From Hypericum androsaemum (taxonomy: Eukaryota; Streptophyta; Magnoliopsida; Malpighiales; Hypericaceae): a stretch of 64,000 nt of DNA. The DNA lies in assembly GCA_963995505.1 (NCBI GenBank), contig OZ023192.1, positions 9,841,001-9,905,000 on the forward strand. The letters are read 5' to 3'. Within the stretch, counting starts at the first letter, position 1. Every line of letters starts with the position of its first letter. Of the stretch, positions 22,400 through 35,200 are shown one piece after another. A program made the position numbers and the translations under genes. A model generated the notes under the pieces. The model saw only the letters and a list, made by a program, of their open reading frames with translations, was not told the origin of the DNA and made no database searches.

Positions 22400-23180
22400 T
22401 AAACTTGAGGAGAATGGGCGAGCTTCTCGCGCGGTTCATCGGTCCATTCGTTTGACACACGTGCAGGTGCCGCGCCCTTTCAGCTAGACCCTCCTCTTAA
22501 AAGAACTAGGATATGACTTAAAACAGTAGATTGTATTTTTATCGGTTGCCTGTCGATTTCTGGTGCATAAGTCATAATTTTAATGTACATGTAAACATAA
22601 TTATTGAAGCTAGGGATGTTTCATCTTCGAGAAAATCTTTATTCACAAAGTTCAAACTGAGGTTGATAATCAAATTGGTCAAAGTGAGAACAATATGAGT
22701 GGAGGCGTATCTGAAGATGAAATAAAAGAACCTAAACATGTGAAAATGATAAGGAAAAAAAAGTTAGTTGGATCTGATTTCTAACATACCCATTGGAAGA
22801 TTGAAGGAGATAAAGAATTCTGATATATTTAATAATTATCTATAGCTTTTAGAATATTGTTAGGAGTTTGAGTTATATTAGAATTTTATGTAATAGGTTT
22901 GTTTTGATTCGTTATAAGTAGGACCTCTTCTTTATTGTTTTGGGCCGTTGATTTGATAAATAAAAACAAGAGTTTTTCCTAAATCGTCTTGTTGTTTCCG
23001 GGTATCCTTACATTCGAAGGAACAAGACTCTAACGTTCTCGTTTTACACGCCTTCGCTGAATCAAAGATGATCTAGTAACCTATAAATAAGTAATGTCCT
23101 CTTTGGATTCTACTTTTTGAAAAAAAGTGGTGAATAGCGTGGATAGACTTTATCTTACCTAATCATACTTGAAAATTATT
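22400..23180. other. Intergenic region, possible solo LTR
   Basis: No gene is visible. A stretch from TGTTAGGAGTTTGAG (about 22858) to about 23055 has the AT-rich composition and short length of a copia solo LTR, but I could not find matching target duplications. Confidence 0.3.
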
Positions 23181-23312
23181 AGATCAACTTGTAAACTACT
23201 AGGTCACAAATGGATCTTGAAAAACAATATAGAGTCAGATGGTACTTTAAATAAATATAGAGCTAGACATATAGTTAAAAGCTACAAGCAAATTGAGGGA
23301 GTTTATTTCAAA
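23181..23312 (+). pseudogene. Ty1/copia reverse transcriptase fragment
   Basis: One open frame reads LGHKWILKNNIESDGT and then YRARHIVKSYKQIEGVYF, the conserved N-terminal RT segment of plant copia elements (cKWVfK...ykARLVAkGy). It is an isolated remnant about 44 codons long with no flanking pol domains or LTRs visible. Confidence 0.75.
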
Positions 23313-24700
23313 GCGTATGGTCCAGGATAGCCTCTAAAAGGTTAGGCCAAGGCGTATGGTTGTTGGAGGTACTGTGGAGCATATCAGATGAGGTGTATGC
23401 TTGGACAAGTTTGTGCCACTCCATCTTTTCTCTTCTTTCCTCTTTAGAGGATAGCATTTCTCTTAAGCTACCAAGTGCCGTTGCAACACCGTGACTTAAA
23501 ATGTTTGTGGTTTAAATCTTAGACCAGCGTCAACGTGAAAAGGCGACATTTGCTCAGTGCCAACATGAAAATCATCAGCACCGACAGAGAAAGAGGGGGA
23601 GCGAGTGAGGGGAGAAAAGCGAGGAGGAGAAAGAACGAGGAAAATGAAGAGGGAGGAAAGGAAAGAGAGAAAGGGAACATACTTGGAGGGAATTTCATGC
23701 TTATCCGCTTCCAAATCATTACAAAAGACTTACAAAACAACTTTTCAACTACCTACTTACATTAACATTTCGCTCAAACGACTTAAAATTCATGGGTCCA
23801 CAACTTATCTTATGCTTATTTGAGAGATCCGTACTAATAGCAAACACACACTATTAAGATAGGAGATTACAAGATATAGCAAGATAATACATAGAGTACA
23901 TAAAAAAAATCGTAAAGAAAAAAGTGTATCTATAATAAAACCATATGGAAGTGACATGCCTCATTGAAAAACTGCTAACACAAAGATCAGCTAGCTATCG
24001 AGCATTGATATAAACTAGAAATGTGGCTCAATGAGAATCTCCATAAAGGAGTCAACTTTGGTCCTAAGAATCCTTTCAAACATCACATATGGGATCGGAT
24101 CAAGGCCAATCATTGCTAGTCTATTTGGCACGGAGGAGGCCGACCGGACCTTGACCGGAGGTGGATGGGGCATGGTGGCCTGTGTTTGGAACAGGTGTAC
24201 TAGGAACCTAGGGAAAGGTGTGGACGATCACCCTGTCCTTAACTCTGAAGGCACCGGATCGAGAGCGAGGGCAAATGTGAAAGCCTGAAAAGGAAGCTTA
24301 GGGGTGACCAGAAAGAATTAGTGGGAGGAGGGAGGAGGAAAAAGGCCGGCGACGACTAGAGTAGAAAAGAAGAAAATTCTAGATTTAGTGGGAAAAAAAA
24401 GAGATATTGTTGTTTTATTCATTTTCCAAATATTCATTTTCCATTGCTAAATTTTTTGACAATTGAAAAGAAGCAAGTCTTACCTCATAGATTTGTAGAA
24501 GTTTCTCTTCTTTGTAACAAAGAAATACTATTCCCAAGCGTCCTTTTTTTCTAAACATTTAAGATCTTTGCATGTTTACAGTTTTATTATTGAAGGACCT
24601 TTGAGATATTAAAAGAGGACTATCAACCACTTGCAAGTAACAACAAGAACGAGATCTTTTTATACCGAAGGAAAACCGATCTACTAGGGTTTTAGGTATC
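23313..24700. other. Intergenic region without recognised genes
   Basis: Short open frames on both strands (for example 23496-23765) come from purine-rich low-complexity sequence and show no known domain. A GC-richer part at 24120-24300 has a short open frame with no recognisable family. Confidence 0.5.
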
Positions 24701-24706
24701 GCCAGC

Positions 24707-25040
24707 AAAATAGATGAGAATGATATACATTCAATATGACATTGGTACTCAATATAAATGATAATTGTATACATTGCATGGATAATTATGTACAAAGAGA
24801 ATGATAATTGTTAGACATTGATATTCAATATAGATGAGAAAGATATACATTCAATATGACATTAATACTCAATATAAATAATAATGACATACATTTTTAC
24901 TAATAATGGTATACAACAAGAATGATAATGGTCTACAGTGGTACTCAATATAAATGAGAATGATGTACATTCAATATGACATTAGTTTTCAATATAAATA
25001 ATCATAGTATACATTGCTACTAATAATGGTAACAATACAA
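24707..25040. repeat. ~120-bp tandem repeat, about three copies
   Basis: Anchors of the type GAGAA.GATATACATTCAATATGACATT start at about 24715, 24835 and 24956, giving a period of 120-121 bp. The array is AT-rich and degenerate, and the third copy is partial. No coding potential. Confidence 0.75.
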
Positions 25041-25930
25041 CAATTCAACTTCATACTCCAAAATTGAACGGCTGGCAACATCGCGATTCTACAGCTCAAT
25101 CCCAACCCACATATCGGTATCAACAATTCTACTCCAAGGCACAAAATCAAGAACACCCTTTGCCATTACCTAATAGTACAATTTTGTTCTAAAAAATCAA
25201 AAAAAGAGAAGACAGAAACACGATTTTTGAATAGGGTTTCTCCAAAAAATCTCAAGACCAACGTGACCACCTGACTCCCTTGACTTTCCCGCACCGTCGC
25301 CGCTTGCCCGGAGTCTTGAGAAGTCGTCTCCCCCTTCAACTCAAAAACCCCACTTGCAAGTCTATTTTTTTTTCTAGAAATACACCTTCAAGTCCATTGC
25401 TTTCGTCCAATTCAAAAATAAAATTGAAATTAAAAGGGTAAATTAACCCACATCCTTGGTATTTGGTCATCCTACTTTTCGCGTCCCTAGATTTTGAAAA
25501 ATTATTTTGCCATTTCTCGTGTTTGATTTTATTATACTCTTGGGTCTTTGTCATTGTAATATGTTATTTTCTCCGGCGAACTCCCACTTGAAAAGACTAA
25601 AATGTTCTTCTAACTTAAAAAATAAAAAAATATCCTTTCCTTCTCCACTCACCTTCTTCCTCCCACTTAATCTCCTTCCTCAACCCTTCAACCTTCAACC
25701 AAAGATTCATATCGAATTAAAAATCTAAAACCGAATTTTTGCAACTCCTAATCAAGAAGAGAGAATTAAAACTTGAAAATCATAATTTAAAAAACTTCAA
25801 ATCAAATAAACAAACAAATTACCAAAACTTGGAATCTTTTTCCTTAAATCTAAACACAATAAAGCAATCATCTTTTAAGACAATTGCGCCACATTCTGGG
25901 ATCTATTCTCAGTTGCCACCTCCCCTAACT

Positions 25931-26191
25931 TCACATCCATCTCCAGATCTGAAAAGGTTCCAATAAGCCAGGCAAAGGAAACCCAGAAAAGGGTCCAGTA
26001 TTCCTAGAACCGCCGCCGGACATAAATTGCTTCTTCCCTGATGACTTATCTGAACCACCGAGCTTTCGGGAACCCTTATATTTTATCTTGAGTCTTTGAA
26101 TCCCAAATGCAAAGAGGTGGGGAGATGCGACTTTTAGGTTGGACGGACATCCGTCGGATGACAGGGACCGGCCATGACTATCAAGTCTCAA
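25931..26191 (-). other. Unrecognised short open frame inside long-TIR copy A
   Basis: An 86-residue open frame on the - strand, with a Gly/Ser-rich centre (GGSDKSSGKKQFMSGGG) and a Pro/Gly-rich tail. It sits in the GC-richer middle of the element, the position where captured host fragments occur in gene-carrying transposons. I recognise no family and expression is unknown. It may be fortuitous. Confidence 0.3.
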
Positions 26192-26766
26192 GGGTTTTAG
26201 TAGACCAGAACTACCACTCGACTAGGAGGATTCTGGGTCGGCTTCCACACACAGGAACTACCCGCGACCGGAACTACCACTAGGTTAGCGCTGGGTTGAG
26301 GACGAGCGAGACAGACAATGACACGGTTAGCGCTGGGCTAAGGACGTGTGAGACAGGCGAGGACGTGCTTCAATGATGGTGCTTGCTAGGAGACACACGA
26401 GGCGATGAGTAATGGTGGTCGGCCATGGTTGACAAAGATTAGAGCTTTTCGAGATTGGGTATTCCTTCGGCTTAAATTTTCAAGATTAGAGAACTTCAAA
26501 TTTAGAAAATCTTCATTTCTAATTTGAATTTTTAATTTGAATTGAAGTTTTTTAAATTAGGATTTTTAAAATTTTAATTCTATCTAATTATTTTTGAGTT
26601 TTAAGTTTTTGATTTGGTTGAAGGTTGGAGGAAGAAGATGAAGTGGGAGGAGGAAAAGGGGAAGGAAAAAAGATTTTTTTATTTTTTAATTAGAAGGGAC
26701 ATTTTAATCTTTTCAAGTGGGGAGTTTGCCGAAAAAAATGACATATTCCGGCGACAAGGACCCGAG

Positions 26767-27380
26767 CAATATTTTTAAAACCGACCCGGAAGGTGACCCA
26801 TAATTCTCAAAATTTTTGGTTCGATCGGTCTGACCGGTTGGACGACCGGTCTGACCAGAACTTCTATTATATATTAATATTATTAAATAAAGTTTGATAA
26901 ATTTAATTTAGAGTAAAAAAAGATAAAATACCAAATAATTTCACATATTTAGCAATTTTGTTATATAATTTATCCAAATAAAATCTTCAAACATGAATTA
27001 AACAAGTCTAGAAATACAAGAAAAAGATTATACAAGTTTTCTTGTTCGACATATTAGTCCAATTCGTTTAACATAGTTGACATATTATCGAGAATTGTTA
27101 AAAATATAAGTTTTTGTGATTCAAAAGTGATATATACACTCCGAGAATGGAAGTTGAGGTTTTGTTTCTAAATTAAATCCGATAAAATAGAAAAAATAAA
27201 CACAAAATTTTCAAATCCGGGCGAACCGGTTCACCCCGGAAGTACCTGACCAGGCAGTCCGACCGGATTTTGGCAGGTCGAACTGCATTTTGGGTTTTAT
27301 GTAAAATCAACCCAGATTTGGTCCTGGGTAACGGTCTGATCGGTTGGACCGTCGGTCGGACCAAAAATTTTAAAATATTG
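26767..27380. mobile_element. hAT-type MITE, second copy, nested in long-TIR copy A
   Basis: It begins CAATATTTTTAAAACCGACC and ends TTTTAAAATATTG and is collinear with the 14961-15565 copy, including the GACCGG-rich flanks and AATTTAATTTAGA core. CCCGAG is repeated at 26761-26766 and 27381-27386 (six bases of an expected eight). The host sequence reads continuously across it, which supports the boundaries. Confidence 0.85.
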
Positions 27381-27488
27381 CCCGAGAGTATAATAAAATC
27401 AAACACGGGAGATGGCAAAATGATTTTCAAAACCGAGGAACGCGAGAGGTAGGTGACCAAATACCAAGGACGTGAGAGTAATTTGTCC

Positions 27489-27810
27489 AAAACTAAAAGA
27501 CTTCGACTAAAGAACCCACACAAAACTGGAGCAAAGTAGAAGAGAAGAGAAAGGCAGAATAAAAATATAAAGAAATGAAAAGGTACCACTTAGAGAAAGA
27601 GAGTTAATTTTGTGAATGCGCTAAACGACGATGGAACTGAGTTGTGGATTTGGAGTCACCGACTTAAGAAGGAAATTCTTAATCTCGTGAATCTGCTTCG
27701 GCATTTTGCTATAGGCAAGGAACAAAAACCCTAGGTCGACGGAGGTTTACCTAAATTGAGGTATCATGCCAAATACTGAGTTTGCATTTGTGAGTAATCT
27801 TATTAAATTT
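27489..27810. other. Intergenic spacer
   Basis: About 300 bases between the long-TIR element and the LTR of the decayed gypsy. No gene or repeat recognised. Confidence 0.5.
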
Positions 27811-28413
27811 TGGCCGTTAGATCTGTAGAATATTTTTTTTCATCACATCAAATTGCCCACATACAAGTTCCCACCATCAAGATATCTCCATGTAATCACC
27901 ACTCAATTCACTCTCTTTATGAAGACCATACGAGACCAAGGTTGAAACCACTTATCACAATCCACTTTAGGAAAATCCCTGATTTTATTATCAAATCAAA
28001 TAAACTGAAACAACGTGCGAGGCTCTATATATATAGAACTACAAGAGTTCAACTGCCCACATACAAGTTCCCACCATCAAGATATCTCCATGTAATCACC
28101 ACTCAATTCACTCTCTTTATAAAGACCATACGAGACCAAGGTTGAAACCACTTATCACAATCCACTTTAGGAAAATCCCTGATTTTATTATCAAATCAAA
28201 TAAACTGAAACAACGTGCGAGCCTCTATATATATAGAACTACAAGAGTTCAACTCCTAATTAGAGGCAAAAACACTAATATCAATCTAGGAAACTAAGAG
28301 TGTCCTAAACAAAACTCTCGCTTATTCAAAACATAATTAAATAAAGCCAAATACGAAAAATAATAATGCAATCGTATTTTTCCAAAAATAGGAGAGCAGC
28401 TTCATCTCCATCA
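27811..28413 (-). repeat. 3' LTR of the decayed gypsy element, with internal 200-bp duplication
   Basis: Read on the - strand the LTR begins TGATGGAGATGAAG at 28413, directly after the polypurine tract AGGAGGAGGAGAA. The segment around 28180-28290 (CAACGTGCGAG, CTATATATATAG, AGTTCAACTCCTAATTAGA) matches 35535-35630, the remnant of the 5' LTR. A 200-bp block is present twice in tandem, 27854-28053 and 28054-28253, with only a couple of differences. The left boundary of the LTR is approximate. Confidence 0.7.
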
Positions 28414-28816
28414 TTCTCCTCCTCCTCAAAACGATTCGCCCTTGAATCGACAGCTTCATCTCTATCACTGACATTAACGAAAGGCACCAAGTGCTTGATT
28501 TGGAGACATCAGATGTACGAATGTGGCTGGGCAAACGAAGGCGGTACGCATTCGGGTTGATCTTCTCCATAATCTCCAACAGGCCGATCTTACGAGAGGA
28601 GAGCTTGTTATACTCATGTGACGAGAAATGCTCCTTAGTCAACACAGTCCACACAAAGTCGCTAACATGAAACTGAACATCATGATGGCGAGCATTAGCT
28701 GTCCGCTTGTAACACGTATTCGATTCCTCAAGAAGAGTTCGAGTAACCTCGTGAAGTTGTTAAAGGTTTGAAATTAGTTCCTCTGATTTCTTGCTTGTCA
28801 GAGCCACAGCAGGAAA

Positions 28817-30293
28817 TGCGAGCAGGAGTTAGGACCCGAATCCGTGATCGGTGACCGGTGCTAGACCCTAACCCATTTGCTACACTTAACGAGTCTACCG
28901 AGTCTCAAACATATTTCACTTTACAAAATTGTGAGTTTCAAAAATTATCAAAGAATTATTCTTTACATTTATCCCAAGATCAAATTGAACACTATGGCTA
29001 CGGAGCTACTAGACAAAGACCAAAATAGAATTTTGAGACTTTTATGCAAGTGTTGAAGAAGCTAATCGACTCTACGCCAACGTAACTATCTTCAAACAAA
29101 TACATAGCCATATAAAAAGAACCTGCAAAACTGGAGAGTGGGGGGCAAGTATTTTGAAATACTTAGTAAGTAAATATTATAAGTAACATGTATTTAACCG
29201 ACCATCCCTCACCAACAAACCCGACAAAGACATATAAAATAAATCCAAGATAACAAATCTCAACCTCAAATAGAAGGTCACAAAACAAAAAAAAATCATA
29301 ACTTCACGTAGACCTTCAAAAACACATAACACAAATTCATATCAATCATATAACAAACACAACCACAACCTCACATAGGAGGTCATCATATCAATCACAT
29401 AGGAGGTCATCATATAACACAAATTCATATCAATCATATAACAAACACAACCACAACCTCACATAGGAGGTCATCATATCAATCATATAAACACCAAAAC
29501 ATGAGCAAACTATGCAACGTCTCATAACGTCACACAATTTGACACATGACCACATAATCCTAAATCATATAGCAGAACTGAGTAACATTCGACAGGATCT
29601 AAACACTGTCACTCCAACGCCAACACGAGAAGACCATATCTCAAAGGCATCATTACAAACTAACCTGATGACCAAAATATCATATCGCATCAAATCAAAT
29701 TTAAATGTATCCTCAATATAAGTACACATATGCCAACATCCTCGTTTGGTCACGGGTAGACCTCATCATCCGCCATCACTCAAACCACGTACTAAATATT
29801 CTAAATTCACGTAATACACATAGACCAAAATATATTGGTCGCATATCCAAATACATATCAAAATTTGGGCAAAATAGCCCTAAATTGGCAAACTCACCAA
29901 AACAACGTCAAAGATCTTACAAACAAAAACAAAACCTAAAATCACATTTTGATCCATTCAACTTATAGCTTGGTGTTGCCAAGTAAAATTATGTGATTGG
30001 CTGCCTTTTCTGTTGTCCAATAAAAATTCAGTAATTTGTGACTCAATTTTAACATTCTTTTGCTACTTATTTGGAAAACTTCTAAACACAAAAATTGTAG
30101 ATCTGTCTTATTTTTTCATACCATTTTGAATCATCTCATTTGGATACCGTATAAAGAAAAAATGATCAATTTACCCCACCATGTGCGAAACTGTATAAGG
30201 TAACAAATCATTTGCACTCTATTGACATAGCAATGTTATTCCAAATCTAATCCAATATCAATATAACCAAGTATACTTCACTCAAGTCGAACA
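28817..30293 (-). mobile_element. Solo LTR of a Del/Tekay-like gypsy, inserted in the decayed integrase
   Basis: This 1.5-kb non-coding block interrupts the integrase reading. Its left end, read on the - strand, matches the LTR end at 63560-63898: shared phrases are TAGTAGCTCCGTAG, TTTGATCTTGGGA and GGTCACCGA.CAC...GGTGACCGG-type segments, and both contain a 'caaaatact.cc' phrase. It therefore belongs to the same LTR family as the element starting at the window end. The right boundary and TSD were not resolved. It contains short direct repeats near 29330-29480 (CACATAGGAGGTCATCATAT). Confidence 0.65.
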
Positions 30294-30876
30294 ATATAGA
30301 TAAATGAGTAGAGTATTACAACAAGTCGACCAGGCTACGGGGTAAAACCACATAAACTATCTAAAAAGGACATCTGCCCGTGCTTCAATTAACTGCGATA
30401 TTGTGGGCAAAATTGCCCTAACAAAGCTTGGAGTCCCACGAACGGTTATTATCCCCAACCAGATACCGAAGTATATTTCCTAAAGAATGGTTGACTACCT
30501 CAGTTTGGCCATCTGTTTGAGGGTGGTATGCATTACTGAAATGGATTCAGTTTGAGCCATACGCCATAGCGAGCGCCCGAAATGACTCACAAAGCGAGTG
30601 TCACGATCAAAAACAATGGAAAGAGGCAAACCTTGTGGGCGATACACCTTGCGAAAGAATAGTTGAGCTACGTGAATAGCGTTAGAGGTGCGCTTACATG
30701 GATTGAAGTGTACCATTTTTAAGAATCAATCAACCACCACAAAAATAGAATCATGTCCTTGCTGGGTTTGGGGCAGGCTGAGAATAAAGTCCATATTGAT
30801 TGTTGCCTAAGGATGTGATAGCATTGGTAACGGTCGATATAGGCCAGCATTAATAGCGGTACCTTTGGAATCCTGG

Positions 30877-32290
30877 TGATGAGTGTGCAAACATTCAAGT
30901 ATTTGCCATATATTTCGTAGGTATTTAACCATTTTTTCATTCATTTTCATCGTGTCCAATAGATTTTTTTATCGTTCGTATGTGTTTGAGTCTTGGAGTA
31001 GATTTCTACTATTTTCCATGTGTTTTTTTAGGTCCTTGGGGCAGTTCGGGAGTGATTGGAGCATGGTTGGATGTACGAGAAGGCTGGACCAAAGGAGCAG
31101 GAAGCCGAGCGGTTGCTACCCCTCTGGCCCTCGCTTTGGGGGGGGGGGGGGGTTTCTGGCACATTACACGGGAGTTTCTGGCTTAGCGGCCCGAGGAGCC
31201 CAGCGGCCCGATGGTAGCTTATTCTGGACTTCCTATTTTGATAGTTTTTTTACCCCGTTGCAGATTTGGACGATTTTGGGCCATTGTTTTAGCCCCAAAA
31301 TATTATGTTTTACCTATTTTCCATATATTTGGCCACTTGTAATTGGCCGTAGGACTTCTAGTTTAGGAAAAGACTTATAGGTTTTCCTATTTTCTAGTTA
31401 GTTGGCTTGGCTATATAAAGTCATAGTCTCTTGGGCCTTGGGTACATACTTTTCCTGCGACTTTGAGATAGCCCTTTGGAGATCAATAAAGTCATTATTC
31501 TGCTTAGCTTTGTGGAGGAGATTGGTAAGGCTTGCTCGAACGACTAAGCCTTCACTTTCTCTATACTTATGCTTTTCGTTATGATATTTTCTATTGATTT
31601 CTCTTGCTTTGTTGCCATGCTTAGCGAGTAGATTTCCTTGGAGTGCGATGCCCTAATATGTGATTAATTTTCTATGTGAATTATGGTTTGAATATCTTAA
31701 GTATTAGTTATTAATTGGTGTGCTTAATGCTTAACCTAACTTGATCACCTAGGTTATGATTAGAATTAATGAGAGTGGACCGAAAGGCACTCGAATTGAT
31801 AGATAAACCAATTAATATTTTCTTAGGTATTAATGAGACGTCTTAATATTCTAAGAATAACCCGCTAAGAGGAATCTTCATAATTGAGTTTAGTTTTGTT
31901 CTAGGTCTAATTGATGAGCGAAAGTGTTAATTAGTAACCTGGGCCCTTGCTATCTTAATTTATTTCTTTAATGAGAAAAAATGTTAGGAGGATGCACTAG
32001 AACTTTCCGGGTACTAGTTAGAACGTCATAATAATCATAATCTTGATATAGGTAGTTAATTCATAAGGGTATCGTGCTCGTTTGTCTCCATTGAATAACA
32101 ACTAGACTCTTTAGATTTTTTATTTTATTTACTTATTCGTATTTCCATTACCTACCTTATAATCTTTACTTCCCCCACTTCACATAATTAATTTTTTCGA
32201 TTTCGTGTTCCAACCCTCAATTATGAATCTTACTTACTCACTATATTATTTGATTACGAGTTTAATTACTTGTTAATTTCTTGGATATCA
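30877..32290 (+). mobile_element. Solo LTR, 1.41 kb, in the integrase zinc-finger region
   Basis: The block starts TGATGAGTGTGCAAAC and ends TTGGATATCA. Flanks CCTGG (30872-30876) and CTTGG (32291-32295) are a one-mismatch 5-bp duplication, and the integrase frame is readable on both sides up to the junctions. On the + strand it has a TATA box (GGCTATATAAAG near 31412) followed by CAATAAAG near 31490, the order expected in an LTR. There is a run of about 15 G at 31138-31152. No internal domain or second LTR is present. Confidence 0.75.
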
Positions 32291-35200
32291 CTTGGCACAC
32301 GCGCTAGTGACTTACGAACTAAGAAATTTCTTTACGAGCACTCAGCCAAAAGAACCTGCATATGACCAATTCAGCAATGCGATCACGCCCAACATTGACC
32401 ATAGTGTGGACCTCAGCAATGAGTCGATCTCGCAGGCTACAAGCAGGCACACATAATTGTGTCCCTTTTGAAAAGAAAACCATCAACACATACATAGGTA
32501 GCATGTGCGCCAGAAGATGCAACGGTGAAGATTGGTCCAAAGAAAGGGTCTGCGGGATATAGATCCCGAAAGCAATCGATGACTGAGGGCATCCTTAACC
32601 TGATTGGATGCATCAGACTAATCATTGATCACAAATGTGAATTATTGTAGCAAGGCAAACCACTTCGCGTAGCGTGCGGATAGAGAATCCTGTGTCGCAA
32701 GATGCTTGAGTACCTTAGGATCCGTATACAAGATAAACTCGCGCTGGAACAGGTAGTGCCTCCAGTGTTGTACTTCCTGAACAACAGCTTAAAATTCCAC
32801 ATCATATATATTGTACCGTGAGCGAGGGCCTAAAAAATTTTCACTAAAGAAAGCAACTGGCCGCTCGGCCTGGCTCAATATGGCACCAATTCGACCTTAG
32901 AAGCGTCACAGTAGAGTTCAAAGGGGGTCTCAAAATCCAGGAGAACCAAGATAGGAGCATTAGTAAGCTTACGCTTTATAAGCTGAAAAGCTATCTCCGT
33001 GGGGTTGGCAAATTCTGAAGTGCCTCTATCTTGGAATGATCCATACTAATACCCTCCGCAGAGATACTGTAACCCAAGAAAAAGACCTAGTCAGTCAAGA
33101 AATGACATTTTGCTGGGGCTGCGTAGAATTTCTCTTCACGGAGAATGTCCATCACAGTACACAATTGTGTCAAATGCTCATCCAAGGACTTGCTGTAGAT
33201 AAGAATGTCATCAAAGTATACGACCACATAGGTACCAATAAGAGGGCGGAGGGCCTGGTTCATCGCGTGCATGAAAGTACTCAGGGTATTAGAGAGGTTA
33301 AAAGGCATTACCAACCATTCATAAAGACCCTCATGCGTCTTAAAGGTCGTCTTCCATTCATCACCAGGTCGGATACAGATCTAATGGTACCCACTCTTAA
33401 GATTCTGTTTGCTAAAAATAGTCGAGCCACTCAACTGATCCAGTAAGTCGTCTAAGCGTGGTGTGGGAAAGTGATACCATATTGTGATTTTATTCACGGC
33501 ACAGCTGTCTACACACAATCTCCAGGCGCCATCTTTCTTGGGAATCAATAAAGCAGGGACAGCTCAAGGGCTCAAACTCTCTCGAATATGCCATTTACAC
33601 AAGAGGTCTTCCACCTACCTGCGTAACTCCTCATGTTCAGACGGTCTCATCTGGTAATGAGGGCAATTGGGTAGTAAAGCACTGGGGATCAGGTCAATCT
33701 GGTATTGTATATCGCAATGTGGTAGATCTGTCTGGGAGCTCAGCCAGAAAGACATCCGAGTATTCCTACAATAGAGGGACAAACTGTGGGGCTGGCTCCA
33801 TCAAGTCGTCGATGCATGTCCCACTAATAAAAGAGCATAAGGAACCGCCCGCATCTCCTGTAAAAATTTACCATGCCTTAAAAATAGAACTTTCACCTTA
33901 GGTGTGGGCGTTGGTGATGCTGGAATGATGGGTAAGAGGACCAATTTTTGGCCCGAGAAGACAAAGGAATATGTATTATGGTGCCCGCCATGAATTGCAC
34001 CATAATCGTATTATCGTGGGTGACTCAATAGGAGATGGCATGCATCCACATGCACCATGTTTCATCATACAGTATCTTCGTACTTGTCACCAATGGAGAA
34101 TTTGACCAAGACACAACAATCAACTGTAATATTATTACCTGTCTGTAGCCTAGCCAAGCTATAAGGCTGTGAATGTGCCTCCAAAGGAAGTGTCAGTTTG
34201 TTCATAGTGTCCGCGAAAATGACGTTCTCATAGGATCTCGAGTCAATGATAAATCAAAACACTTTTCTGCTAATAATACATGTGGACTCAAATAGATTAT
34301 TGCACTAAACATCTGCGTCTGTGATGCAGGGGTCAAACAAGCGTGATGAAAAACTAATGCGGATCCAACATCCCCTTCGAGATAGGCAGCCTCTAGATTA
34401 TCAGCGTAATCATCATAAAGTAGAGGAGTGTCCACAACACCATGGTCCCCACCGGCGAGCAATAAACCACAAGCGCTACTAGATTTGGGCATGCAGCCTC
34501 CCGATTTAAGGCACTGTCCTGGGTGATTATAAGGCAGACCAGAACCTGCCCGAGCATAATTTTGTCTGATCGTCGGTGCTGAGCCATGACCCAGAGTACG
34601 TCAGGCATCGGACGTGGCCGGTGGGGTTGATCGAGTCATGATCGATGAAAATGGATCGGTTATGAGGCAAGCGAACTGTCGCTCAACTATAATTGCATGT
34701 TGATGTGCTTTAGAAACTAACTCCGATTTGAATAGATTGAGAACATCCTATAATTGCAAGCGCAGACCTCCAATGTAGCACTACACCAATTGATTATTTA
34801 TCTGCGTAAGGCCAATACAGGAAAGTAATTGATAGAACTCCTCTGTGTACTCGTCCATAGACCGAGTCCCCTGCCAGAGATTTTGTAGTTTCTCATAAAG
34901 GATCCAAGTGTAGTTGTACAGAAGGAACACCGACTTGAGATACGTCACGAACCTCGGCCTAGAGGTCAGCGGAGGCTTATGTTGTTATGATCTTGCCATC
35001 AAGCTATTGTGCGACCCTGAAAGAGAGTAATAACAAGAGAAACACGACGGGCATCAAGAACGTTATGGAAATCAATAATCTTCTTGACTACAGCGAGCCA
35101 GTTCAGAAGCTCATCGGGCTTCAATCGACCAGTAAACTCGGGGATCTCTAACTTGAAGCCCGCATCCCAACGTGTTGCCTATTCCTGTTGCTCCGACAAT

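Larger units (their letters stand above)
25436..27488. mobile_element. Long-TIR element, copy A
   Basis: The left end GGGTAAATTAACCC...TCCTTGGTATTTGGTCATCC is found inverted at the right end (...ACCAAATACCAAGGACGTGAGAGTAATTTGTCC). Inverted similarity continues inward for roughly 270 bp, including ACTTGAAAAGAC. Flanks AAATTAAA-like and AAACTAAA-like fit an imperfect 8-bp duplication. A hAT-type MITE (26767-27380) is nested in its right arm. Copies B (40855), C (47224) and D (53629) share the terminal design with different middles. No transposase is visible, so the element is non-autonomous. The superfamily is uncertain (hAT-like or Mutator-like). Confidence 0.8.

Noticed and set aside
23496..23823. 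Overlapping Ser/Pro- and Lys/Glu-rich ORFs
   Set aside because: They derive from a purine-rich low-complexity tract read on both strands.
31130..31160. G-run as a functional G-quadruplex
   Set aside because: It is a single homopolymer inside a solo LTR and may partly be sequencing slippage; there is no separate G-tract pattern.
34202..34608. Apparent independent gene from - strand ORFs
   Set aside because: The reading aligns with the protease region of the decayed gypsy once frameshifts are allowed.
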